From the NCBI GenBank assembly GCA_903871605.1, contig CAIQHF010000014.1, forward strand, positions 36,917 to 100,916: a DNA stretch of 64,000 nucleotides. The letters are read 5' to 3'. Within the stretch, counting starts at the first letter, position 1, and every line of letters starts with the position of its first letter. Below, piece after piece: positions 17,976 to 26,144 of this stretch. Position numbers and translations under genes: made by a program. The notes under the pieces were generated by a model that was given only the letters and a program-made list of their open reading frames with translations, ran no database searches and was not told where the DNA came from. The stretch comes from an uncultured Sphingomonadaceae bacterium. GTDB taxonomy: Bacteria; Pseudomonadota; Alphaproteobacteria; Sphingomonadales; Sphingomonadaceae.

Positions 17976-19197
17976 TATCGAATCGATCAAGACCGCTGGT
18001 CTCTGCCTGGGATGCGGCCTTTGCGCCGGCGTCGGCGACGAACGCGACTCCGCGATCGTCATGCAGGACACCCCCGCCGGTTACCGCCGCCCGCTTGCAC
18101 GCCGTGCCGTGCCTGCTGCACAGGCCTCGCTGATCGACGCGCTGTGTCCCGGGGTAAATATCGTGCACCGCGATCAGGAGGATGAAGCGCCCTATCATCC
18201 GTCATGGGGCCCCGTGCTCGAATCGCGTGAGGGCTGGTCAACCGACGATGCGTTGCGTCGCCAGGCGTCTTCAGGCGGCGCGCTGTCGTCGGTGTTGGTC
18301 CATCTGCTTGAGACGGGTGCGGTCGATTATGTCCTGCAGACGGGTGTTTCGGACGCATCGCCCTTGCGTAATGCGGTGGCGGTCAGCCGCGGCGCCCATG
18401 ACGTTTTTGTGCGCGCGGGATCTCGCTATGCGCCGAGTTCGCCGCTCGAGGATATTGCCAGCCGGCTCGCCGCCCCCGGACGCTTCGCCTTCGTTGGCAA
18501 GCCCTGCGACGTCGCGGGGCTGCGCGCGCTGGCGCGACATGATCCACGCGTGGCGGAGAAGGTTCCTTACATGCTCGCGTTCATGTGCGCGGGGGTCCCC
18601 AGCTATCGCGGCACCGACGCCGTCCTGAAGGCGATGGGGATCGACGAACCGGCGGCCGTCGTCGCATTCCGGTATCGCGGAGATGGCTGGCCCGGCTATG
18701 CGACGGCGACGCTAGCAGACGGCACCACGCGCACGATGGATTATAACAACAGCTGGGGCGGCATTCTCAATCGTCACCTCCAGTTCCGGTGCAAAATCTG
18801 CCCGGACGGCAGCGGTGAGTTTGCAGACATCACCTTCGCCGATGGCTGGATCTGCGACGAGCGCGGATACCCTCTGTTCGAGGAGCAGGACGGCCGGAGT
18901 CTCGTCCTGACGCGGACGCGCAAGGGCGAGGCGCTGCTGCGCGATGCGATCGACGCCGGACACATCGCGGTGAGGCCGACGTCCATCGATTCGATCCGGC
19001 AGATGCAGCCCTTCCAGACCCGGCGGAAAGGCTTCGTCCTGTCACGATTGGCGGCGATGCTCGCTGTCGGCCGGATGCCGCCGCGCTTCCGCAATCTTCG
19101 TCTCTTTCGCATGATGTGGACGTTGGGGCTGCGCGAGAATCTACGCAGCTATGTGGGTGCGCAGCGTCGGCTGCTCGCCAAGAGGCGGCAGGATTGA
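17968..19197 (+). CDS. FrhB/F420H2-dehydrogenase beta-subunit-like Fe-S protein in EPS operon
   Basis: A 409-aa protein of the coenzyme F420 hydrogenase/dehydrogenase beta-subunit family. The N-terminal cluster motif has Cys13, Cys16 and Cys19 (CLGCGLC), with a likely fourth ligand at Cys60 (LCPG). GKPCD (177-181) and CKIC (275-278), followed by ITFADGW, are family landmarks. Such proteins carry Fe-S and flavin and are found in many bacteria lacking F420, often beside pyruvyl transferase genes in EPS clusters. Here the gene overlaps the pyruvyl transferase gene by 8 bp and is followed by a glycosyltransferase gene 2 bp later. The reaction is unknown; a redox step on a sugar or on the pyruvyl group is inference. 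Confidence 0.83.
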   Translation: MRDIESIKTAGLCLGCGLCAGVGDERDSAIVMQDTPAGYRRPLARRAVPAAQASLIDALCPGVNIVHRDQEDEAPYHPSWGPVLESREGWSTDDALRRQASSGGALSSVLVHLLETGAVDYVLQTGVSDASPLRNAVAVSRGAHDVFVRAGSRYAPSSPLEDIASRLAAPGRFAFVGKPCDVAGLRALARHDPRVAEKVPYMLAFMCAGVPSYRGTDAVLKAMGIDEPAAVVAFRYRGDGWPGYATATLADGTTRTMDYNNSWGGILNRHLQFRCKICPDGSGEFADITFADGWICDERGYPLFEEQDGRSLVLTRTRKGEALLRDAIDAGHIAVRPTSIDSIRQMQPFQTRRKGFVLSRLAAMLAVGRMPPRFRNLRLFRMMWTLGLRENLRSYVGAQRRLLAKRRQD

Positions 19198-19199
19198 CG

Positions 19200-20192
19200 A
19201 TGCGCGCCGAGGTCGTGATCGTAGGATACCGAAACGCGGACGAGATCCGGGCCTGCCTGCTAGCGCTCGGCCAGTCGACCTTTGCGAATGCCGGTATCCA
19301 CATCTGCGAGAATGGCGGCGACGCCGCCTATGCGGCGCTGCTGGAGAGCTTGGGCGCCATCGCGCAGCCCCCGACCGAAGCGGAGCCGTTCGCGCGAACG
19401 ACGGCGCGGCATCGCACGGTGCTGATCAACGGGGACAGGCAGGTGTGGCTGCATCGAGCCGCCGAAAATCTCGGCTATGCGGGCGCGATCAATGTTTGCC
19501 TTGGAGCGATCGCCGCAGACGCAGCTTACGATTTTGTGTGGATATTGAACCCCGACACCGTGCCCGAGCCGGACGCGCTGTCGGCACTCGCCGCGCACCA
19601 GCAGGCCGGCGGGTACGGCATAGTTGGCAGCCGACTGGTGCTTCAGGGGAAGGGGCGAATCCAGCTGTACGGCGCGCGCTGGCGACCGTGGATTGCACGC
19701 GGCTTCAACATCGGGCTGGGCGCCCCAGCGGACGCTGTGCCCGACGTCGCGGCGATCGAGGCGTCGATGGATTATGTCGCGGGTGCCGCGATGTTTGTAC
19801 CGCGCGCGTTCATCGAGGCGGTCGGCGGGTTCGACGAGCGCTATTTCCTCTATTATGAGGAAACCGACTGGTGTTTTCGCCGAGGCACATTCCGGTTGGG
19901 CTACGCGCATGACGCGGTCGTCCACCATGCCCACGGCAGCACGATTGGATCGAGCGTCGTAAAAAGGATGCGCTCGCCGCTGTCCGTCTATCTCGACGAG
20001 CGCAACAAGCTTCTCTTCACGCGGCGTTACTGGCGCTGGCACTACCCGGTCGTCGTGGTGACGACGCTGTTGCTCCTCGGCCAGTATCTCAAGGCGGGGG
20101 CCTACCGCAATTTCGCGGTCGCGCTCTCCGGCTGGTTCGCGGGCATACGCGGCGAGACGGGGCTGCCGAGGCGTTTCCGCCCGTCGCCCTGA
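19200..20192 (+). CDS. Family 2 glycosyltransferase (rhamnosyltransferase-like)
   Basis: A 330-aa family 2 glycosyltransferase. The N-terminal AEVVIVGYRNADEIRACL begins the GT-A domain, the DxD-like motif lies in WILNPDTVPEPDAL, and the acceptor motif is YYEETDWCFR. A hydrophobic segment near the end (VVVVTTLLLLGQYL) may tether it to the inner membrane. This arrangement is typical of WbbL/rhamnosyltransferase-like enzymes, but the sugar is not certain. The ATG at 19200 lies 2 bp after the FrhB-like stop, so three genes (pyruvyl transferase, FrhB-like, this one) form a tight unit. It is convergent with the Wzx gene 4 bp away. Confidence 0.88.
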   Translation: MRAEVVIVGYRNADEIRACLLALGQSTFANAGIHICENGGDAAYAALLESLGAIAQPPTEAEPFARTTARHRTVLINGDRQVWLHRAAENLGYAGAINVCLGAIAADAAYDFVWILNPDTVPEPDALSALAAHQQAGGYGIVGSRLVLQGKGRIQLYGARWRPWIARGFNIGLGAPADAVPDVAAIEASMDYVAGAAMFVPRAFIEAVGGFDERYFLYYEETDWCFRRGTFRLGYAHDAVVHHAHGSTIGSSVVKRMRSPLSVYLDERNKLLFTRRYWRWHYPVVVVTTLLLLGQYLKAGAYRNFAVALSGWFAGIRGETGLPRRFRPSP

Positions 20193-20196
20193 TCGG

Positions 20197-21495
20197 TCAG
20201 GCCTGCTTGAGACGCAAGACCGGTCGCACGCGCCCGGTCAGGATGTTAAGGCCGAGCAGCCGGGACACGAAATAGACGCTGACCAGGTTGCGCAGGATCA
20301 TGATCGAGGTGATGCAGCCCGCGAGGCCCATCAGTCCGCCGAATTTCGTCGCTAGCGGGGCAAGCATGAGCATCAGCCCGGTTCCCCCGAGCGAGACGAT
20401 CAGATTGACCCGCTCGTTGCCGCTCATCGCCAGCGTCATGCCCGACGGCCCGATCAGCGTGTTGATCAACTGCCCGACAACGAGCACGCGCACGATCGGC
20501 GTGCAGGCGATGAACTGCGGACCGATGTAGGACAGGAGTTGCGAGGGGAAGACCAGCAATATCACGGCGATGGGGGCGGCACACAGCGCCGACACGCGGA
20601 TCGCGGATCGGGTCAGCCGGCCGGTCCAAGCAAGGTCGCCGGCATGGAACGACGCGCTGATCCTCGGCGGGTAGATGCTGTAGAGCGAAATCGAGATCAC
20701 TTGCATCAGGCCGGCGGCCTGCACCGCGACACGATAGAGGCCGGCGCCCGTGGCGTTGAGATAGGCGGCGGCGGTAGCCAATGTGTACCAGTCGACCGCG
20801 CTGAACGACATATAGACGCCCCACAACGGTATCGAGCTGTTGAGCATCTTCTTCATCGGCACGGCGAGCGTCTCGCCCTTCGAGCCGCAGTAGCGCAGGC
20901 AAGCAACGATGCCCGCCACGGTCGCGACGACGCTGATGATCGCGGTGACCCAGAGTGCCGCGCCGGGCGTCCTGAGGAAGCCGAGCAACATCGCCACGGC
21001 GACGACGCCGGGGATGACCATTACTTCGAGCGTCTGGCCTAGGATGAAGGCATGTTGTGAGCGCAATATGGCTCCGAATAGTCGCGTTCCGCCGCGACCG
21101 ACGAGCATCACGACCAGCACGCCGATGGCGCTTTGCGGCACGGCATGACCGAACATCGGCTTCCAGAGCAGGTCGCCGCCGAACCAGAGAACGACGGCAA
21201 TCGCGATCATCAGCAGCAGCGCCAACCCGGACACTTTTACGAACGTTTCCGTAGCGATCGGTATTTTCCGTCCGACCGCCGCGGTGAAGTGGCGCACGAC
21301 ACCCACGTCGATGCCAGCAAGGCCCACTGTGGCAAGAAACAAGGCTGTCTGCGTGACGAGAGCATATTGGCCGTTGGCGGCCGGCCCCAGCCGATGGCCG
21401 ATAAAATAGGTGATCACGAAGCCGGCAAGCAGCGAGCTTCCCCGTAGCCCAAGCGCCACGATAGAAGGAATGTGGGGACGGAGCCGGCTGATCAT
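20197..21495 (-). CDS. Wzx-type polysaccharide flippase (MOP/oligosaccharidyl-lipid family)
   Basis: A 432-aa membrane protein with about 12 hydrophobic segments. The N-terminal RGSSLLAGFVITYFIGHRLGP and the following GQYALVTQTALFL are typical of Wzx flippases in the polysaccharide-biosynthesis/MATE-like superfamily. It would move the undecaprenyl-diphosphate-linked repeat unit across the inner membrane to the Wzy polymerase. The ATG at 21495 just precedes the first conserved segment and is preferred to a start 12 codons upstream. It is the only flippase candidate seen in the window. It lies on the opposite strand to the pyruvyl transferase unit and is divergent from the third OafA-type gene. 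Confidence 0.9.
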   Translation of the reverse strand: MISRLRPHIPSIVALGLRGSSLLAGFVITYFIGHRLGPAANGQYALVTQTALFLATVGLAGIDVGVVRHFTAAVGRKIPIATETFVKVSGLALLLMIAIAVVLWFGGDLLWKPMFGHAVPQSAIGVLVVMLVGRGGTRLFGAILRSQHAFILGQTLEVMVIPGVVAVAMLLGFLRTPGAALWVTAIISVVATVAGIVACLRYCGSKGETLAVPMKKMLNSSIPLWGVYMSFSAVDWYTLATAAAYLNATGAGLYRVAVQAAGLMQVISISLYSIYPPRISASFHAGDLAWTGRLTRSAIRVSALCAAPIAVILLVFPSQLLSYIGPQFIACTPIVRVLVVGQLINTLIGPSGMTLAMSGNERVNLIVSLGGTGLMLMLAPLATKFGGLMGLAGCITSIMILRNLVSVYFVSRLLGLNILTGRVRPVLRLKQA

Positions 21496-21755
21496 CCCAG
21501 CGGCTATGTGGGGACGGCTCGATCCTGGCAAGTTTCAATTCTGTGGGCGGTCGCTTTGCGCGCGGAAGTTGGTCGCATCTGGGCGGCGCACATCCGTTTC
21601 GGCGAAGATCCACACAACGACACGCCGCCTCCCAAGTGCCCGCCGCGCCCAATTGACGAGGTGTCCGACCTGCCCTAGGCACTTGGCCTTCGGGGGAATC
21701 GTCGCGTGGATATCCGCATTGTTCATGATCAGCGGTGCGCGCGTCCGGAGGGTTG

Positions 21756-22718
21756 GTGACTGCCGTGGGATCGCTGGTACTGCGGCCTGGCGCGTTTCGT
21801 CTGCTCCTCGCGGGACTCGTCGTCCTTAGTCACATAAGCAATTTGCAGGTCGGCCGGTTGGGCGTCGCGCTATTTTTCCTGCTGAGCGGATTCTGGATTT
21901 CAGATCTCTGGAATCGGCAGGCTCGGTTCGGAAACCTGCTATTCTTCATAAATCGCTTCCTGCGAATATGGCCACTCTACATTCTTGTTGTTCTGGCATC
22001 GGCGTGGCTGCATCGGCGTGCGCTACACCTGCCCAGTTTTACTATCTTCGGCGTCGCTTCGATGAACGCGGACAAACCTATTGGCGTTGAGTGGTCACTC
22101 GATATCGAGGCGCAATTCTACGTCTTGCTGCCGGCTATAATGACGTTGGGGCTGTCGGCCTGGTTGGTCGTGCCCGCGACGATCATGGGCTGGGCCGCGG
22201 TCTATTTTGCCGGAATTCATAACGTACTGATGTATATTCCCGCATTTGCCGCCGGGATGATGCTCTATCGATATCGCGATCGCCCGATTCCAATCGCGGC
22301 GGGCTTCTCTGTTCTGGCATTCTTATGCTTTTCGGCTGTCGCTTTTGCGATTCCGGCGACGCGGGGCATGTTGATTAACAGCATGCCCGATGTCGTGAAC
22401 GAGGATGTCTTCGCGATGGCATGGGGCGCGTTGCTAGTGCCTTACATCGGCCATTCGTTGCGCAGGAAATCCAGCGTATTCGACCGCCACCTCGGCAACC
22501 TCTCCTTTCCGCTCTATCTCGTCCACGAGCCTATCATTCAGGCTCTGATGCCGCACGGGATCGTCATGAAGATCGGCCTGCTCGCAATCATCTCAGCAGT
22601 TGCGATCGCCTTCTATATTGCGATCGACATCCCGATCGAGCGTATCCGCCACGCATTGCTAAAGCGGCTGGAGGCGCGCCAGATGGCGGCATTCGCGGGC
22701 GCGGATGAGATTGCCTAA
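21756..22718 (+). CDS. Acyltransferase 3 (OafA-type) membrane protein, short N-terminus
   Basis: A 320-aa acyltransferase-3 family membrane protein. The first helix is shortened: LLLAGLVVLSHISNLQVGRLGVALFFLLSGFWI retains the His and the FLLSGFWI block, but the usual Arg ten residues before the His is replaced by a hydrophobic stretch. EWSLDIEAQFYVLLP and NLSFPLYLVHEPI are present. The GTG at 21756 has GGAGG four bases before it. The gene is AT-rich relative to its flanks. The missing N-terminal Arg could reduce activity or mean an alternative start, so catalytic competence is uncertain. The likely role is a third acylation of the EPS. Confidence 0.82.
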   Translation: MTAVGSLVLRPGAFRLLLAGLVVLSHISNLQVGRLGVALFFLLSGFWISDLWNRQARFGNLLFFINRFLRIWPLYILVVLASAWLHRRALHLPSFTIFGVASMNADKPIGVEWSLDIEAQFYVLLPAIMTLGLSAWLVVPATIMGWAAVYFAGIHNVLMYIPAFAAGMMLYRYRDRPIPIAAGFSVLAFLCFSAVAFAIPATRGMLINSMPDVVNEDVFAMAWGALLVPYIGHSLRRKSSVFDRHLGNLSFPLYLVHEPIIQALMPHGIVMKIGLLAIISAVAIAFYIAIDIPIERIRHALLKRLEARQMAAFAGADEIA

Positions 22719-22799
22719 CACTCGCCCGGCTGCCCATTGCCCTAGCGCTGTTTGCAATGGAGGGTCGAGCGAACAGGGCGGTTTCGTTAACCGGCTCGC

Positions 22800-23489
22800 T
22801 CAATTCTCGCGAAGCGCTTCGGCAATATCCTCCCTGCGGATCAGAACCATGTCGCGCGGATTATGCGGTGGCGCAAAGTCGACGAAGCGAGCCAACACGG
22901 CGTTTTGCGGCAATGAGAACGGCGGCTTGAAGAGGTCGAGTTGGCGAAAATCGCCCGTAACCACATTGCGATTGACGAATGATCCACCGGTATGCGTTGT
23001 CACGAGAATATATTTGATCTGTGAGTTTGCAAAATTTCTCAATGATTTCAGAATTTTTGCATAGGAAAGGTGGAAAAGCACGTCGCGGCACAGCCAAAGG
23101 TCGGCATCCGGGAAAGGATCATCGACAATATCGAAGACGCGGAACGAGGCCCTATTACCAGCATAATTGGCCGCGGCCATCTCGACGACGGCCGGCACGA
23201 CATCGCCACCGATATAATCGATATCGACTTTATCGAGGATCTGCCGCATCCAATGGAGATCTCCGCACGGCGCATCAAACATCGTCTTGATGCCAAATTG
23301 CTCGATCAGTTTTGGCAGTTCCTCCCGGATATGCTCGGTCTGAGCAAGGCTGGACCCGACGCCACTGACGCTCTCCCGGTCTCCCCAATAACGGCTGCTA
23401 TATATGTGCTCAAACACCTTGCGGTGGTCATAGGCGCCGAAGCGCACCGCTCGAGCGGCTCGCCGGATCACCGACCTCACAGAAACCAT
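22800..23489 (-). CDS. Class I SAM-dependent methyltransferase
   Basis: A 229-aa class I methyltransferase-like protein. The SAM-binding motif I region is KTMFDAPCGDLHWM, with the following acidic IGGDVVP, the mid-fold DIVDDPFPDADLWLCRDVLFHL block corresponding to motifs II-III, and C-terminal strands. The start at 23489 has GGAGGGG six bases upstream, a strong ribosome binding site; longer frames upstream are rejected. Located between an acyltransferase gene and a glycosyltransferase gene in the EPS locus, it may O-methylate a sugar or the non-reducing end of the chain. Substrate is inference only. It is divergent from the family 4 glycosyltransferase gene, with 292 bp between them in which I see no other gene. 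Confidence 0.82.
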   Translation of the reverse strand: MVSVRSVIRRAARAVRFGAYDHRKVFEHIYSSRYWGDRESVSGVGSSLAQTEHIREELPKLIEQFGIKTMFDAPCGDLHWMRQILDKVDIDYIGGDVVPAVVEMAAANYAGNRASFRVFDIVDDPFPDADLWLCRDVLFHLSYAKILKSLRNFANSQIKYILVTTHTGGSFVNRNVVTGDFRQLDLFKPPFSLPQNAVLARFVDFAPPHNPRDMVLIRREDIAEALREN

Positions 23490-23781
23490 TGCGCCCCTCC
23501 GTCCAGCCCCATTCCAGTAGGCAGTCGGCAGCCGCGGCGTCAAGCTGAGGATGGCGTTTCGCGCTTCAATCTCCGGCCGGCAAAGCGAAAAGTGGCGCCG
23601 CCGTCCAATCACGGTTACAGTCACGTCAGCCTCTGGCTATGACGTGATAACCGCCGCGGTTCAGACGCGGGTGGCCACAAAGTCCGAATTGCGTTTCTGT
23701 CGACGATTTCACCTCCCATTCCCGGGCCGGGACGCCAGCGACGTGCAAGTTTGCTTGGCGCCGACGACGAAGAAAGACCGC

Positions 23782-24948
23782 ATGCCGAAAACGCTTCAGT
23801 TAGACTTCATGTTGGGTCTTCCCCTCGATAGAAAGGGCCCCACCTACACGGCGGCCTCGCTCGCTTCAGCGATGGATCGTTCTGACTGCGTGACGCACAT
23901 ATACACGCCGCTGGACCGATGGCCGGCACCGGCGCTTGCCGTCCCGATCACGTCGGGCGCACCGGTAAGCGATCAGCTCTTGAGCCACGTCCCGTATCGC
24001 GTCACGGCGCCATTGACCGTGCGCCTGGCCGAGCGATCGATCCTAGCAGCCGCGCCGACGACTCCGGCGCGGCAGCAGATCGTGTACATGTGGGGCGAAG
24101 TCTCGCTGCGGCTTGCGACCAAGCTGGCCGCACGCGGGACCGTTGTGGTGCGCGAGAAGATCAATTGCGGCAAGCAAGCGTCGAAGCGTATTCTCGACGA
24201 GGCATATGGTCGTCTCGGCGTCGCGGCTGGCCATTCGATTACCGATTCGCTGATCGCGAAAGAGCATGAGGAACTGCATCTTGCGGACGCGGTCTTCTGC
24301 CCCAATCAGATGGTTGCGGAAAGCCTCCGCGAAATCGGGCTGCCGAGCGAGAAGCTCATCGCGACGAGCTATGGTTGGGAGCCGGAACGGTTCATCGGAG
24401 ATGACAGGGCGCTCGGGCCGATCGAGGGGACAACGTTCCTGTTCGTGGGCTTTCTGTGCGTAAGAAAAGGCGCGCACATTCTTCTGGACGCTTGGCAAAA
24501 GGCAGGAGTTAACGGTCGCCTGATCATTGCCGGCAAGATCGAACCGCTCATCGCCGAGCGATACGCTCATGTGCTCGATCAGACGAATGTGAACTATATA
24601 CCCTTCACGCCCAATGTGGGGGCACTTTACCGGGCTGCCGACTGGTTCATCTTCCCATCGCTGGAGGAGGGAGGGCCCCAGGTTACCTATGAAGCGGGTG
24701 GCTGCGGAGTTCCCGGACTGGTTTCCCGAATGGGCGGTGGTGCCTTCACGCGCGAGGGCGTGGACGGGACGATCATCGACTCCGACGACTGCGATGTCTG
24801 GGCAGCAGCGATTGCGTCTGCTGCGAGCACGCCGGAACTGCGTCGCGCTTATGGCGAAAACGCCCGGCGGCGTGCGGAGCAATTCACCTGGGCCGCAGTC
24901 GGAGCCCAGCGGCGCGAGGCGCTGATCGAGCGTTATGCGATGCCGTGA
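23782..24948 (+). CDS. Family 4 glycosyltransferase
   Basis: A 388-aa GT-B fold glycosyltransferase. The C-terminal family 4 domain is clear: FLFVGFLCVRKGAHILLDAW, then LIIAGKIEP, VGALYRAADWFIFPSLEEGGPQVTYEAGGCGVPG with the conserved E-x7-E, and a final helical segment. The N-terminal acceptor domain has a shortened glycine loop (LDRKGPTYTA). The ATG at 23782 has GAAAGA upstream. It stands alone, divergent from the methyltransferase and convergent with the DUF1501 gene. It should add a sugar to the lipid-linked EPS intermediate; donor unknown. Confidence 0.88.
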   Translation: MPKTLQLDFMLGLPLDRKGPTYTAASLASAMDRSDCVTHIYTPLDRWPAPALAVPITSGAPVSDQLLSHVPYRVTAPLTVRLAERSILAAAPTTPARQQIVYMWGEVSLRLATKLAARGTVVVREKINCGKQASKRILDEAYGRLGVAAGHSITDSLIAKEHEELHLADAVFCPNQMVAESLREIGLPSEKLIATSYGWEPERFIGDDRALGPIEGTTFLFVGFLCVRKGAHILLDAWQKAGVNGRLIIAGKIEPLIAERYAHVLDQTNVNYIPFTPNVGALYRAADWFIFPSLEEGGPQVTYEAGGCGVPGLVSRMGGGAFTREGVDGTIIDSDDCDVWAAAIASAASTPELRRAYGENARRRAEQFTWAAVGAQRREALIERYAMP

Positions 24949-24985
24949 CGCTTGGTCATTCACTTGCCGGCGGATAGGCCCCTCA

Positions 24986-26140
24986 TCAGATCTGGACGAC
25001 GTCCCGCATCGGCGTGACCGGCCGCTCGGGAAACAGCGCTTGCGCCGTCTTGTCGGAGGGCAGGCCGAAATGCTCGGCGACCGCACCTGAGATGAGCGCG
25101 TGAAGATCGCCCGTTGGGCGCAGGTCGCGCGCTTCATACAGTTGCGCGGGCTTCAGGCCCGGCCAATCCGCGATCACGCGTCCGCCCTTCACGGTGCCGC
25201 CGAACAGCATCGCGACCGTGCCCGTGCCATGATCGGTGCCGCCCGTGCCGTTGATCGCGACGGTGCGACCGAATTCGGTGGCGACGATCACTAGCGTGTC
25301 GCCCCATGCATCACCCAAATTGGTCTGCAAGCCACCGACGAGCATATCCAGCTGTGACAGTTGATTGCGCAGGCGCGTGATCTGCGCGCTGTGCGTATCC
25401 CAGCCCTGCGTCTCGATCATCGCGATACGGGGGCCGTCCGGCTCGCGCAGGAAGCCCGCCGTGAGCTGGGCGAGCCGTTCGGGCGCGGTGCCGCCGCCCG
25501 CATTCTTGGCCTGGATGTCGAGCGCGAGGCGACGCGTGTCGATCGCCTCGGACCAGAGGGCATGGAACAGCGGATCACCGGCATATAGAGCGCTCACGCT
25601 CGCCATCAGCTTCTCGTTGCTCCGCCCCACGGCCGACGGCTGGAACGAGGCGACCGGGATCGGGCCGCTAAGCGCGAGCGGCACGCCGGCGGTCAGCGCG
25701 ATCGCGCGCGGGTTCTGTTGCAGCGCCATCAGTCGGTTGAGCCATCCGGAATTCAGGTCGAACGGCCGTTCGCCACCGCTTTCGAGGACATTCTGGCCGT
25801 CGAAGTGCGAGCGGTCGCGGTAGGGCGATGCGATGGCATGGACCAGCAGCGCCTGCTTCTGCGTGTAGAGCTTGGCAATGTTGGTCAGCGCAGGATGCAG
25901 TCCGAAGGTCGCGTCGAGCTTTTGTACGCCCTCGATCTCGGCGAGCACACCGCGCGCCGACGCGAAATCGGGATCACCGACCGCGGGGACTGCCTGGAGG
26001 CCGTCCATCGCCCCCCGCTGGATGATGAAGATCAGCCGTCGATTGCCCGGCGGACGCGCCAGCAGCAGTGAGGGGGCGGCGAGAAAAAGCGCACCGGCGG
26101 CGAGCCCGGCGCCCGCCAATTGCCTGCGAGTCAGGATCAT
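24986..26140 (-). CDS. DUF1501 family protein, probable exported protein
   Basis: A 384-aa DUF1501 protein. The N-terminus (LTRRQLAGAGLAAGALFLAAP) is a signal with a twin Arg, compatible with Tat export. The body contains RRLIFIIQRGAMDGLQAVPA, RDRSHFDGQNVLESG, GWDTHSAQ and a metal-type block TEFGRTVAINGTGGTDHG, the alkaline-phosphatase/sulfatase-like core of this family. It begins 4 bp after the DUF1800 stop, so the two form the usual DUF1800-DUF1501 pair. Biochemical function is not established. An unusual feature is its position in the middle of an EPS locus, between two glycosyltransferase genes. Confidence 0.85.
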   Translation of the reverse strand: MILTRRQLAGAGLAAGALFLAAPSLLLARPPGNRRLIFIIQRGAMDGLQAVPAVGDPDFASARGVLAEIEGVQKLDATFGLHPALTNIAKLYTQKQALLVHAIASPYRDRSHFDGQNVLESGGERPFDLNSGWLNRLMALQQNPRAIALTAGVPLALSGPIPVASFQPSAVGRSNEKLMASVSALYAGDPLFHALWSEAIDTRRLALDIQAKNAGGGTAPERLAQLTAGFLREPDGPRIAMIETQGWDTHSAQITRLRNQLSQLDMLVGGLQTNLGDAWGDTLVIVATEFGRTVAINGTGGTDHGTGTVAMLFGGTVKGGRVIADWPGLKPAQLYEARDLRPTGDLHALISGAVAEHFGLPSDKTAQALFPERPVTPMRDVVQI

Positions 26141-26144
26141 CGCG

